DNA of 64,000 bases from WJMT01 sp964599635 (GTDB lineage: Bacteria > Acidobacteriota > Aminicenantia > Aminicenantales > Aminicenantaceae). Under the pieces are notes generated by a model. It saw nothing but the letters and a program-made list of their open reading frames with translations, did not search any database and was not told the origin of the DNA. The first letter of the stretch is position 1, and each line of letters starts with the position of its first letter. Made by a program: the position numbers and the translations under genes. The stretch lies in assembly GCA_964599635.1 (NCBI GenBank), contig CAZRGM010000028.1:23271-87270 (forward strand), read 5' to 3'. Below, in pieces: positions 1 through 9,147 of the stretch.

Positions 1-1629
1 AGAGAAAATAAGAGTTGCTGAAAGCAGACACATCACAATCAACAACAGGAAAAACTGCCAGACCTCCCATCTATCCCAGAAATAGCCAATAAAACCAGCC
101 AGGGCGTTTCCTATGGCTGTGGCTGCCAGCCATCCTCCCTGCATAGTTCCTTTATATTTAGGGGGGCTGACTTTAGAAACAAAAGAAATTCCCATAGGAG
201 ATAGGCAGAGTTCAGCTATGGTTACAGAAAAGTAGGTGGCGATCAGCCAATAGGGAGAAATGAGGACCGGGGAGACATTCCCCTGCAGTTCTGCCGGGGA
301 AGGAAGGTTTCTAGAAGCGATCAACATGATTCCGAATGAGAAAGCTGTGAGGATCATACCAATCCCAATTTTCTTTGGGGTGCTGGGCTCTTTTCCCCGT
401 TTCTGGAGGAAGCTGAAAAATCCGATGACAACCGGAGTCAGGAATACGATAAAAATGGGATTAAAATGCTGGAAAAGCTGAGGGCTGATAAGCATAATTG
501 GGTTAAATCCAGAGACCACAGCGTAAGTGACAAATCCGCCTCCAATCAAAAGAACGAGGCTTATGACTTTGGTTAGGGTCTTTGTTTTTTTTCTGAACAG
601 GAGTGCCAGCCCTACCACAGCGGTAAGAAAAGGCAGAAACGATTTAAGGTTAAAAAAGGTAAACGTAGCTCTGCTGACCTTACTAACCGTATAATCCCTG
701 GCAAACATGCTGAGTGTGAAGCCGTTTTGATGGAAGCTCATCCAGAAAAAAATGACCACAAAGAAAACAAAGAAAAGAGCAAAAAGTCGGTCACGGGTTT
801 GTTCTTTAGTCAGGTGGATCATTTTATCCCGGTGCTCTACGGAAGCTTCTTTTTGTTTTTCTGTTAAATCAGCATGTTTATAATATTTTTTGAAACCTAC
901 GAATATGAGAAGAGAAACGACGATACTCAATGCTGTGATGGCAAAAGCCGCATTATAAGATTGACTCAGTGTTTCTATATACATTTGAGAGAAGGAGGGC
1001 AGGTCTGTAAAGCTGCTGCCCAGTTGAGCTTTAGCCAAAGAGAGAAGCTCTGAGGTATCCTTTAAAGCTCCATCAAGGAATTGGTGAGCCAAAGCGGGGA
1101 TTCGTGCATTATAGGTGAGTCCAGCTCTATGGAGAATCAAGTTGCTTATTCCCGTGGCGGCATGAGGAGCAAAAAAGGCTCCCACATTAATCCCCATGTA
1201 GAAAATATTAAAGGCAAAGTCACGGCTTTTTTCATACTTGGGATCATCATATAAATTTCCCACCAGAGCCTGGAGGTTCCCTTTAAAGAAACCAGTCCCC
1301 ACACAGATAATGCCTAAGGCAATGAAGAGAAACACTTGACCAAATCCAGGAAGAGCCATGAGCCCATATCCCAGGATCATGAGGATGGTTCCTAGGGTGA
1401 TTGTTTTCCCATATCCAATGACCCGGTCAGCCAGCCACCCTCCTAATAATGGAAAAAAGTAGATGCCGAAGAGAAATGTTCCGTAGACAGCTCCAGCTTG
1501 AGTGGCCGTGTAGCCGAATTTTGCTTGGATGTAGTAGATAAATATTGCCAGCATGGTGTAGAAACCAAACCGTTCCCCCATGTTCGTAAAAAAGGCAACA
1601 AACAAACCTTTAGGGTGCTCTTTTAGCAT
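1..1629 (-). CDS. POT/PTR2 family proton-dependent oligopeptide transporter (C-terminus cut by window edge)
   Basis: Open frame on the minus strand from ATG at 1629 to base 1 with no stop, so at least 543 residues; the C-terminus lies outside the window. An AGGAGG ribosome site precedes the ATG. The protein is highly hydrophobic, with many predicted membrane segments. Near the N-terminus GERFGFY (about residues 18-24) matches the family ERFxYY signature, and ELCLSPMG near residue 470 matches the second PTR2 region. Known members import di- and tripeptides with protons through the inner membrane. In the usual ExxER proton motif the first Glu is Asn here (N16, E19, R20). It stands alone, with an upstream palindrome that may be an operator. 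The family call is firm; the substrate is inferred. Confidence 0.9.
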   Translation of the reverse strand, partial: MLKEHPKGLFVAFFTNMGERFGFYTMLAIFIYYIQAKFGYTATQAGAVYGTFLFGIYFFPLLGGWLADRVIGYGKTITLGTILMILGYGLMALPGFGQVFLFIALGIICVGTGFFKGNLQALVGNLYDDPKYEKSRDFAFNIFYMGINVGAFFAPHAATGISNLILHRAGLTYNARIPALAHQFLDGALKDTSELLSLAKAQLGSSFTDLPSFSQMYIETLSQSYNAAFAITALSIVVSLLIFVGFKKYYKHADLTEKQKEASVEHRDKMIHLTKEQTRDRLFALFFVFFVVIFFWMSFHQNGFTLSMFARDYTVSKVSRATFTFFNLKSFLPFLTAVVGLALLFRKKTKTLTKVISLVLLIGGGFVTYAVVSGFNPIMLISPQLFQHFNPIFIVFLTPVVIGFFSFLQKRGKEPSTPKKIGIGMILTAFSFGIMLIASRNLPSPAELQGNVSPVLISPYWLIATYFSVTIAELCLSPMGISFVSKVSPPKYKGTMQGGWLAATAIGNALAGFIGYFWDRWEVWQFFLLLIVMCLLSATLIFS

Positions 1630-1687
1630 AGAACCTCCTTTTTTTCTTGAAAGTGGTAAATTGTTTCATTTCTATTCTGTTTTTATG

Positions 1688-1699
1688 ATTAACGTTAAT
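1688..1699. promoter_or_regulatory. 12-bp perfect palindrome upstream of the peptide transporter
   Basis: ATTAACGTTAAT is a perfect dyad about 60 bases upstream of the transporter ATG, next to AT-rich sequence that could hold a promoter. Position and symmetry suggest a dimeric repressor or activator site. No regulator can be assigned from the sequence. Confidence 0.35.
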
Positions 1700-1840
1700 G
1701 ACAATCTTACCTTTATAAAATATATCCCGTCAATAAAAAATTTTACTTAAAAAGACAAAGAGAAAAGAATAAGCCAGTATGGGAAGGGAGTTTATATCAT
1801 ACTTTAAGTGAGTGACAGAAAAGGAAATCCATATGGAATC

Positions 1841-2917
1841 TTATAAATATTTTTTTTGGCTTTTTTTTTGGAGGGTGTTCACCACTTGCTTGACTTTCTG
1901 GTCCTCATCCTTTTGGCAGATGAGAAGAGCATCCTCTGTGTTGACAATCACCAAATTTTTAACTCCTATAAGAGCCGTGAGTTTGTTGGGATTGTAAAGA
2001 AGACAGTTTTGGGTATCAATGGTTACACTTTCTCCCCTTAAAGCATTTTGGTTTTGGTCTTTTTCCCAGATTTCAAGGAGCGAAGACCAGGAGCCGACAT
2101 CAGACCATCCGAAATCGCCTCTTCCCATAAGAACTTCATGGGTTTTTTCCATCAAGGCATAATCGATAGAAATAGAGGGAATCTCATTGAAAATTTTTTT
2201 GAGTTTACCTTGATCTTTATTTTGGAGAGCATCCAGAATTTTTTTCCAGTATGAAAACATTTCAGGTGCGTATTTTTCGAGATTTTCAGAGAAAACTTTG
2301 GCTTTCCAAAGAAACATGCCTGAGTTCCAAAAGTAGTTTCCTGATTTTAAAAAACTTTTTGCGGCATCTTGCTCAGGTTTTTCTTTAAATTCTTTGACTT
2401 TGAAGAAAGATTCCCCAGAGAAGAGAGAAGGATTTTTTTTAGAGAACTGGATGTACCCATAACCTGTAGAGGGATATGTTGGGGGGATGCCAAAGGTGAT
2501 CAGAGAGGGGTTTTGATCTGCTGCATGAGCTGCAGCTTCTAATTTTTTTAAAAAGGTGGGGGCATCTTTAATCAAATGATCGGAGGGAAGAACAGAGATG
2601 ATGGATTCCGGGTCTTTTAAATAAATATTTCCTGTGGCAAGAAGAAGGCAGGGAGCTGTGTTTTTTCCTTGGGGCTCTATAAGAAAATTTTCTGGTGGTA
2701 TATGGGGAAGGAGTTTGGTTAATGTTTTTGTCTGTTTTTTGTTTGCGATGGTGTAAATATTGGGAGAGGAGATAAGAGGAGAGATCCTTTGGATGGTCTC
2801 TTCAACCATTGTTTTATCACTTATAATGGGAAGAAATTGTTTCGGTTTTTCTTTTCGACTCAAAGGCCAGAACCGACTTCCTATCCCCCCAGCAATGATC
2901 ACGGCGTTTAGTTTCAT
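1841..2917 (-). CDS. manC: Mannose-1-phosphate guanylyltransferase (GDP-mannose pyrophosphorylase), short form
   Basis: Cytosolic enzyme making GDP-mannose from mannose-1-phosphate and GTP for surface polysaccharide. The nucleotidyltransferase signature is complete near the N-terminus: AGGIGSRFWPLSR followed by KPKQF (about residues 9-27). Further family blocks include LPSDHLI (near 110) and FWNSGMFLWK (near 197). At 358 residues it is the single-domain form, without the C-terminal phosphomannose isomerase cupin of bifunctional ManC proteins. ATG 2917 has an AGGAGG site. It lies 27 bases downstream of uppP and the phosphohexomutase gene on the same strand, which could supply its substrate. 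The nucleotidyltransferase call is strong; GTP/mannose specificity follows from the family. Confidence 0.9.
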   Translation of the reverse strand: MKLNAVIIAGGIGSRFWPLSRKEKPKQFLPIISDKTMVEETIQRISPLISSPNIYTIANKKQTKTLTKLLPHIPPENFLIEPQGKNTAPCLLLATGNIYLKDPESIISVLPSDHLIKDAPTFLKKLEAAAHAADQNPSLITFGIPPTYPSTGYGYIQFSKKNPSLFSGESFFKVKEFKEKPEQDAAKSFLKSGNYFWNSGMFLWKAKVFSENLEKYAPEMFSYWKKILDALQNKDQGKLKKIFNEIPSISIDYALMEKTHEVLMGRGDFGWSDVGSWSSLLEIWEKDQNQNALRGESVTIDTQNCLLYNPNKLTALIGVKNLVIVNTEDALLICQKDEDQKVKQVVNTLQKKSQKKYL

Positions 2918-2944
2918 TGTTTCCTCCTGTTCTTTTTTTTCATT

Positions 2945-3733
2945 TTATCCTATTAGAATAAGCCCCAAAGCAGCAGCAGCTGCACAGTAAAAGGAGAATA
3001 AATAGAACTTTCCTCTATTGACGATTTTGACCAGCAAAACCAGCGAGGCATAGCCAGCAACAGCAGCCGTTAAGACTCCTGTGATTATGATTCCCCATGG
3101 TTGGGTGGAAATAACTGATTTTTGCAGTTGAAAAAGGGAGGCTCCTAAAATGGCAGGGATTGAAAGGAGGAAGGAGAACTGAGTTGCCTTTTTTCTTTTC
3201 CAACCCAAAAAAAGAGCTCCTCCTATGGTCAATCCTGACCGAGAAAATCCGGGAACAATGGCCGCTCCCTGGAGCACTCCAATAATGAGAGGATGCAAGA
3301 AATAATTTGGCTTTTTTAGTTTGGCGAATTGAGTAAAAAAGAGGAATAAAGCCGTCCCAAACAAAGCTACACAGACGGCCTTGGGAGACTCAAAGAGAGA
3401 TTCGAAAGTACTGCTGAAAAAATAACCGATCAAAAATGTGGGGATAGAAGCCAGCAATAAAGAGAAAACAAGCAAGATGTCCGGATCTTTAGTTTTTAAG
3501 GAAGGTTTTTTGCAGAATCGAAGGAAGCTGATGAAGATTTCTTTGATTTCTTTCCGTAAAAAAAATAATAGAGAAATGACTGTACCCAAATGGAGCATCA
3601 CATCAACCAGAAGTTGAGGTTCTTTAAGACCCAGAAGATTTTGCATGAGAACTAAATGCCCGGAACTGCTTATGGGGAAAAATTCGGTTATTCCTTGAAT
3701 AATGCCTAAGAGTATTATTTTTGTTAAGCTCAA
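2945..3733 (-). CDS. uppP: Undecaprenyl-diphosphatase UppP (BacA family)
   Basis: Integral membrane phosphatase that recycles undecaprenyl pyrophosphate, the lipid carrier of peptidoglycan and O-antigen synthesis. Both hallmark blocks are present: ITEFFPISSSGHLVL at about residues 15-29 and PGFSRSGLTIGGALFLG near 161-177, the latter with the catalytic Ser-Arg. The 262 residues are the usual length, and there are about eight hydrophobic segments. The start codon overlaps the stop of the upstream phosphohexomutase gene (bases 3730-3733), indicating translational coupling. Members often confer bacitracin resistance when overexpressed. Confidence 0.95.
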   Translation of the reverse strand: MSLTKIILLGIIQGITEFFPISSSGHLVLMQNLLGLKEPQLLVDVMLHLGTVISLLFFLRKEIKEIFISFLRFCKKPSLKTKDPDILLVFSLLLASIPTFLIGYFFSSTFESLFESPKAVCVALFGTALFLFFTQFAKLKKPNYFLHPLIIGVLQGAAIVPGFSRSGLTIGGALFLGWKRKKATQFSFLLSIPAILGASLFQLQKSVISTQPWGIIITGVLTAAVAGYASLVLLVKIVNRGKFYLFSFYCAAAAALGLILIG

Positions 3734-5100
3734 GACTCGCTGATTCTCCGGATAGCTTTTTCTATTGTTTTTTTGATTTCTGTTTGTATTGATTCAAGGT
3801 CTTCTTCTGTTTCAGCTTCAAAACGAAGCACCAAGGCTCCTTGGGTATTAGAAGCCCGGACCAGTCCCCAACCTTTGGGGAAGAGTGCCCTGACTCCATC
3901 AATATCAATGACTTCATGCTGCTTCGAAAGTTCTTTTTTGACTTCCTGGACTATCTTGAATTTAACTTTATCAGAGGAGTAAATCCTAATTTCAGGGGTC
4001 GTAAATGTCTGTGGAAGGTCCGAAAGCATTTCTGACAGCTTTAGGCTGCTTTTAGATACAATTTCAGCCACCCGTGCTGAGGCGTACACCGCATCATCAT
4101 ATCCAAAAAAGCGGTCGGCAAAGAAGATATGGCCACTCATTTCTCCCGCAAGAATTGCCTTTTCTTCCTTTATTTTTTTCTTGATCAAAGAGTGACCGGT
4201 CTTCCACATGATAGGGTTTCCCCCTAGCTTTTTGATTTCATCGTAGAGTAGCTGGGAGGCTTTAACTTCGGAGATAACGGAAGCGCCTGGATTTGAGGGA
4301 AGAATATCCCTGATAAGCAAGATCATGAGTTTATCTCCCCAAATAGTGTTTCCTTTTTCGTCGATAATCCCAATTCGGTCACTGTCTCCATCATAGGAGA
4401 TTCCCAGATCAGCTTTGGTTTCCTTGACTTTTTGGATCAAGTCTTTTAGGGCTTCAGGTAAAGTGGGATCCGGATGATGATGGGGGAAGTTTCCATCCAT
4501 TTCGCAGTAGAGCTCGACGACTTCACATCCCAGTCGCTTAAAAATAGGGACAGCCACAGGCCCTCCCGTCCCATTCCCGGCATCAATCACGACCTTAATT
4601 TTATTTTTCATCTTGATGTTGTCGACAACAAAATCTTCATATTCTTGGCTTATATCAAGATTATTTATTTGACCTGGCTTTTCTTTGATAAAATCTTTAT
4701 TTTTGATCAGTTCGTATACTTGAGTGATGCTTTCCCCATATAAAGTTTCTTTTCCCATCATTATTTTGAAACCGTTAAATTCTGGCGGATTGTGGGAACC
4801 TGTGATCATCACTCCTGCGGGGATGTTTTTTTGGTACACACTAAAGTATAAGAGCGGAGTCGGGATGGTGCCCAGTGAAATCACATCACATCCTGTGGAT
4901 CTCAGACCCTCAGACAGATAATCAAAAAATGAAGGAGAGCTCAGCCGGCAGTCTCTTCCAACCGCAACCTGAGTTTTTTGGTTTCTTCGAAATAAAGTGC
5001 CGATCCCTTTTCCTAATAGGGTAACAGTTTCTGGAGTCAGGTCTTCATCAACGACTCCTCTAATATCGTATTGTCTGAATATTTCAGGTTTGATATCCAT
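3730..5100 (-). CDS. manB: Phosphomannomutase/phosphoglucomutase (alpha-D-phosphohexomutase)
   Basis: Interconverts hexose 6- and 1-phosphates and would feed manC with mannose-1-phosphate. The four family landmarks are visible: the phosphoserine loop TGSHNP (Ser102), the metal loop DGDSDR (237-242), the sugar loop GEMSGH (319-324) and a C-terminal phosphate-binding domain with RASNTQGALVLRFEA. The 456 residues match the AlgC/ManB type. It forms a translationally coupled pair with uppP. Whether mannose, glucose or both are preferred cannot be read from the sequence, so the symbol is provisional. Confidence 0.9.
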   Translation of the reverse strand: MDIKPEIFRQYDIRGVVDEDLTPETVTLLGKGIGTLFRRNQKTQVAVGRDCRLSSPSFFDYLSEGLRSTGCDVISLGTIPTPLLYFSVYQKNIPAGVMITGSHNPPEFNGFKIMMGKETLYGESITQVYELIKNKDFIKEKPGQINNLDISQEYEDFVVDNIKMKNKIKVVIDAGNGTGGPVAVPIFKRLGCEVVELYCEMDGNFPHHHPDPTLPEALKDLIQKVKETKADLGISYDGDSDRIGIIDEKGNTIWGDKLMILLIRDILPSNPGASVISEVKASQLLYDEIKKLGGNPIMWKTGHSLIKKKIKEEKAILAGEMSGHIFFADRFFGYDDAVYASARVAEIVSKSSLKLSEMLSDLPQTFTTPEIRIYSSDKVKFKIVQEVKKELSKQHEVIDIDGVRALFPKGWGLVRASNTQGALVLRFEAETEEDLESIQTEIKKTIEKAIRRISES

Positions 5101-5183
5101 CTTTATGGCTCCTCTTTTAAATGAAATTTAAAGTTAAAGGCCTAAAGGCTAAAGGTTATTTCCTTTAAATATTTAAGCTTAAT

Positions 5184-5732
5184 CTATATGTTTTTTATTG
5201 TTTCTTTTCCTAAATCTTTGATTTTATTTTCGATCATGGGCCATTTGTTTTGAGCACCGATGATGTATTCAATGAATTCTCTCACAGCTCCGCATCCCCC
5301 TTTATGAGTGCATATATAGTCTGAATTTTTTTTTATTAAAGGATGAGCATCGGCAACAGCACCAGAGAGCCCGACCGCTTTTATGACTTCTAGATCTCCC
5401 AGATCATCCCCGATATAGGCTATTTCTTCAGATTCAAGTTGATATTTGTCTTTGATTTGGAGAAAAACTTTTATTTTATTGATGATCCCTTGATGGAGTT
5501 CTGTTATTTGGAGTTTTTTGGCCCTGAAATCCAAAGCTTTTGAGTTTTTCCCGGTAATAATCCCCGTTTTAAATTCAGCTAAATGGGCAAGAAGGATGCC
5601 CAGGCCATCCCTGACATTGTATGATTTGATTTCTTCACCGTTTTGGAGAAGGTAAAGAGAGCCATTGGTCAATGTCCCATCCACATCCATAAGGATCATT
5701 TGAATTCGTTTTGCTTTTTCTTTTGTTTTCAT
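5184..5732 (-). CDS. kdsC: 3-deoxy-D-manno-octulosonate 8-phosphate phosphatase (KdsC, HAD family)
   Basis: HAD phosphatase that removes phosphate from Kdo-8-phosphate. The nucleophile motif DVDGT occurs near residue 16 and the late acidic motif GDDLGD near residue 103. At 182 residues with no large cap it matches tetrameric KdsC. A longer frame opens at 5753, but the ATG at 5732 is preferred: it overlaps the kdsD stop as TGATG and has GGAG eight bases upstream. Last gene of the Kdo run. The neighbouring kdsD and kdsA make the substrate assignment strong. Confidence 0.93.
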   Translation of the reverse strand: MKTKEKAKRIQMILMDVDGTLTNGSLYLLQNGEEIKSYNVRDGLGILLAHLAEFKTGIITGKNSKALDFRAKKLQITELHQGIINKIKVFLQIKDKYQLESEEIAYIGDDLGDLEVIKAVGLSGAVADAHPLIKKNSDYICTHKGGCGAVREFIEYIIGAQNKWPMIENKIKDLGKETIKNI

Positions 5733-6703
5733 CAAAACATCTCCGTGCGCCACAAGTCATGAAGGTGAATGATTCCTTCAATTTTGTCCTCTTTATTTTT
5801 TATGATGAGAGAGGTTATTTTATTAGATTCCATTATATTGAGTGCCTCTGTCGCTAAGGCTTCTTTATCCACAGCCAGAGGTTTGGATGTCATGCATTCT
5901 CTAGCTTTCTTGTTAAAAATATCTTTTCCCAATCCTTCCATTTTTCTCCTTAGATCTCCATCTGTGATAATGCCTTTGAGTCTTCCCTTTATATCCGTCA
6001 CACAGGTAACCCCTAGATGTTTCACAGTCATTTCTTTAAGAACCTCGGTCATTGGGGTATCCACTTGAACGCACGGGATTTCCTGGTCCTTGTGCATAAG
6101 ATTTTTGACTCTCAAAAATTTTTTTCCTAGTTCTCCCCGAGGATGATAAGATGCGAAATCATGCCTGTTGAATTTTTTAAACTTCATGAGAGTAATAGCC
6201 AGTGCGTCTCCCATCGCCATTGCAGCTGTTGAACTTGAGGTGGGAACCAAATTATCTGGCTCAGCCTCTTTTTCAATTTTAGCCTCAAGCAGGATGTCAC
6301 TGTATTTTGCCAATTTGGAATTTTTGTTTCCTGTGATGCCGATGAGCTTAATATTGATTCGTTTCACAAAATCAAGAATGGGGATAATTTCTTTTGTATT
6401 TCCGCTGTAAGAAATAGCGATGATGATGTCATTTCTGACAACCATGCCCAAATCACCATGCCCTGCTTCGACAGGATGTATGAACATAGAAGGAGTTCCG
6501 CAGCTTGAAAGCGTGGCCGCAATTTTTCGTCCTACCAGACCTGACTTTCCAATTCCCGTAACAATAACTCTTCCCTTTATAGCAGAGAGAAGTTTTACAG
6601 CTTTAACAAAATTTTCGTCAAGAGCCGAAATGAGTTTTTTTAAAGCAAGAGATTCGCTCTGGATGACATTTCTGCCTGTTTCTAGTATCTCATTTTTATT
6701 CAT
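5732..6703 (-). CDS. kdsD: Arabinose-5-phosphate isomerase (KdsD/KpsF type, SIS plus two CBS domains)
   Basis: Converts ribulose-5-phosphate to arabinose-5-phosphate, the first committed step to Kdo. The N-terminal SIS domain carries VTGIGKSGLVGRKIAATLSS (about 48-67) and HPVEAGHGDLGM, both typical of the family. Residues from about 205 form two CBS repeats (MHKDQEIPCVQ..., and the second starting CMTSKPLAVD). The 323-residue length is normal. GAGG precedes ATG 6703. It sits between kdsA and kdsC, so all Kdo genes are consecutive apart from pyrG. Confidence 0.95.
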   Translation of the reverse strand: MNKNEILETGRNVIQSESLALKKLISALDENFVKAVKLLSAIKGRVIVTGIGKSGLVGRKIAATLSSCGTPSMFIHPVEAGHGDLGMVVRNDIIIAISYSGNTKEIIPILDFVKRINIKLIGITGNKNSKLAKYSDILLEAKIEKEAEPDNLVPTSSSTAAMAMGDALAITLMKFKKFNRHDFASYHPRGELGKKFLRVKNLMHKDQEIPCVQVDTPMTEVLKEMTVKHLGVTCVTDIKGRLKGIITDGDLRRKMEGLGKDIFNKKARECMTSKPLAVDKEALATEALNIMESNKITSLIIKNKEDKIEGIIHLHDLWRTEMF

Positions 6704-6722
6704 GGGCGCCTCTATTCATTGA

Positions 6723-7568
6723 TTATATCTTATCTCTTGGAATTAAAGTCTGTTTAATTTTAAGAAGAGACCCGCATAATCTTCCTAACTCTTTTAAATT
6801 CAGCAAGTTAGAAGGATCGGAGCGAGCCATAACTGGATTGTCATGAACTTCAATAAAAACTCCATCAGCCCCCACGCTGACTCCTGCTTTCGCTATGAAA
6901 GGAATAAAATCAGCTTCTCCACCTGAAGAAGTTCCTTTCTCTCCTGGTTTTTGTACAGCATGAGAGGCATCAATCACTACGGGGAATCCCAGCCTTTTCA
7001 TTATGGGGATCGACCGGACATCAAAAACGAGATCGTTATAACCGAAACTAGTGCCTCGTTCCGTGAGTATGATGTTGTCGTTTCCCTGTTTTAGAATCTT
7101 TTCAGTAATATTTTTCATCTCAGGTGGGGACAAGAACTGTCCTTTTTTTATATTCAAGGGTTTGCCGGTTTTGGCTGCTTCGATAATCAGATCGGTTTGT
7201 CTGCACAAAAAAGCAGGAATTTGAATAATATCTAATATTTCCGCTGCTTTTTCGGCCTGCCATGTTTCATGAATATCTGATAGAACGGGGATGTTGAGAT
7301 TTTTCTTTATTTCATTAAGAATTTTTAAACCTTTTTTGAGACCAGGCCCTCGGTAGGAGTCAATAGACGAACGATTGGCTTTATCAAAGGAGGATTTGTA
7401 TATGAAAGGAAGTTTCAGTTTATGACAGATTTTTTTGATTTCTTCAGCCATAAAAAAGGCATGATCTTCATTTTCTATAACGCAGGGTCCCGCAATAAGA
7501 AAAAGAGAATTAAAGCCTCCTATCCGTAGGTTTTTATTGATTTCAATTTCTTTTGGATCGATAGACAT
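6723..7568 (-). CDS. kdsA: 3-deoxy-8-phosphooctulonate synthase
   Basis: Condenses phosphoenolpyruvate with arabinose-5-phosphate to Kdo-8-phosphate. Recognisable blocks are IAGPCVIENEDH (about 26-37), KSSFDKANRSS (60-70), the GTSFGYNDLVFDVRSIPIM block and FIEVHDNP near 240, within the normal 281 residues. The start overlaps the end of pyrG by 26 bases; GGAG seven bases before ATG 7568 supports it. Whether the enzyme is metal-dependent was not decided. Confidence 0.95.
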   Translation of the reverse strand: MSIDPKEIEINKNLRIGGFNSLFLIAGPCVIENEDHAFFMAEEIKKICHKLKLPFIYKSSFDKANRSSIDSYRGPGLKKGLKILNEIKKNLNIPVLSDIHETWQAEKAAEILDIIQIPAFLCRQTDLIIEAAKTGKPLNIKKGQFLSPPEMKNITEKILKQGNDNIILTERGTSFGYNDLVFDVRSIPIMKRLGFPVVIDASHAVQKPGEKGTSSGGEADFIPFIAKAGVSVGADGVFIEVHDNPVMARSDPSNLLNLKELGRLCGSLLKIKQTLIPRDKI

Positions 7569-9147
7569 AACATGCTCCGACGAAAGATTTGAAAATTGGG
7601 TGAGGCTCTAGAGGTTTGGATTTAAATTCAGGGTGAAACTGACATCCAAGAAACCAGGGGTGGTTTCTATTCTCTATGACCTCAACAAGATTATGTTTTG
7701 GATTTTTGCCTGATATAAAAAGGCCTTTATCCGAGAGTATCTTTTCATATTTTGGATTAAATTCGTATCTGTGGCGGTGTCGTTCATAAACGTTCATTTT
7801 TTTATAGGCTTTTTCAGCAAGAGAGCCTTTTTTGAGACGGCAGAGAAATTTTCCCAATCTCATTGTTCCGCCTAAATCAGCGATCCCTTTCAGTTCTCTC
7901 CATTTGAAAAATATTTTGTAAGGAGTCTTTGGGTCGAACTCTGTGCTGTTTGCTTTTTTCAGTCCGGCGACGTTTCGGGCAAATTCAATGGTGGCACACT
8001 GCATCCCCAGGCATATCCCAAAGTAAGGTATTTTATTGATCCTTGCGTAGGAGGCGGTTTTGATTTTACCTTCGATGCCCCTTACTCCGAATCCTCCAGG
8101 GACAAGGATGCCGTCCATATTTTTTAATAAATTTTCTGGATTGTTCATTTCAATGTCTTCGGCTTCAATCCAGAATATATTGATTTTGAGCTGATGGGCT
8201 GTGCCGGCATGGTCCAGGGCTTGAATGAGACTTATGTACGAATCAGGGAGACCGGCATATTTTCCCACCAAAGCTATATTGACTTCATCTTTGGGTGACT
8301 TCATTCGTACAACCATTTCTTTCCAATCATCAAGTTTCCGTTTGTTCACAGGCATATTGAATTTGTTCAGAATGATTTCATCTAATTTTTCTTTAGCAAA
8401 AAACAGAGGTATTTCATAGATAATATCAACATCTTTGGCTGTGATCACAGCTTCATAGGGGACATTGGTAAAGAGCGATATCTTCTTTTTGATATTTTTG
8501 CCGAGAATCCGGTCTGATCTGCAGAGAAGGATATCAGGCTGGATCCCAATGGCTCTCAGCTCACGGACACTGTGTTGGGTGGGCTTTGTCTTAAGTTCTT
8601 TAGAAGTTTTTAAATAGGGAACAAGAGTTAGATGAATAAAAAGGGTTTTTTCTATCCCATATTCGAGTCTCATCTGACGGGTGGCCTCCAAAAAAGGTTG
8701 GCTTTCAATGTCTCCGACTGTTCCGCCTATTTCAATGATGATAATGTCATTTTTTTCTGCGGCAGCGCGAAAAGCATGTTTAATTTCATCTGTCATATGG
8801 GGAATGACCTGTACGGTCTTTCCGAGGTATTCACCCTGGCGTTCCTTTTTGAGTATAGACTCATATATCCGACCGGCGGTCCAGTTGTGGGCTTGAGTTG
8901 TATTTGTGGAGGTGAAGCGTTCATAATGACCGAGGTCAAGATCGGTTTCCGCCCCATCATCTGTGACAAAAACCTCTCCATGCTGAAAAGGATTCATGGT
9001 TCCTGGGTCTACATTTAAATAAGGGTCGAACTTTTTAATGGTTATGCTGTATCCATGACTCTCTAAAAGTTTACCGATCGAAGCTGCCGCAATTCCTTTA
9101 CCGAGAGCTGAAAGTACGCCTCCTGTAATAAAGATAAATTTACTCAT
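7543..9147 (-). CDS. pyrG: CTP synthase
   Basis: Makes CTP from UTP, ATP and glutamine. The N-terminal synthetase domain begins MSKFIFITGGVLSALGKG, the conserved start of the family, so the ATG at 9147 is chosen over an in-frame upstream codon at 9177. The second half is a class I glutamine amidotransferase with the nucleophile in FGICLGMQ and a His-x-Glu in the C-terminal QFHPEF. From the chosen start it has 534 residues, a normal size. The start overlaps the kdsB stop by 8 bases and has no clear Shine-Dalgarno, so translation is probably coupled. Placement between kdsB and kdsA puts CTP supply beside CMP-Kdo synthesis. Confidence 0.96.
   Translation of the reverse strand: MSKFIFITGGVLSALGKGIAAASIGKLLESHGYSITIKKFDPYLNVDPGTMNPFQHGEVFVTDDGAETDLDLGHYERFTSTNTTQAHNWTAGRIYESILKKERQGEYLGKTVQVIPHMTDEIKHAFRAAAEKNDIIIIEIGGTVGDIESQPFLEATRQMRLEYGIEKTLFIHLTLVPYLKTSKELKTKPTQHSVRELRAIGIQPDILLCRSDRILGKNIKKKISLFTNVPYEAVITAKDVDIIYEIPLFFAKEKLDEIILNKFNMPVNKRKLDDWKEMVVRMKSPKDEVNIALVGKYAGLPDSYISLIQALDHAGTAHQLKINIFWIEAEDIEMNNPENLLKNMDGILVPGGFGVRGIEGKIKTASYARINKIPYFGICLGMQCATIEFARNVAGLKKANSTEFDPKTPYKIFFKWRELKGIADLGGTMRLGKFLCRLKKGSLAEKAYKKMNVYERHRHRYEFNPKYEKILSDKGLFISGKNPKHNLVEVIENRNHPWFLGCQFHPEFKSKPLEPHPIFKSFVGACYVYRSKRN

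Noticed and set aside
1812..2254. Plus-strand open frames inside manC, and many like them opposite other genes.
   Set aside because: They lie wholly antisense to well-supported genes, lack family features and look like shadows.
8632..9018. A 128-codon plus-strand frame opposite pyrG.
   Set aside because: Antisense to a conserved enzyme with no ribosome site or recognisable domain.
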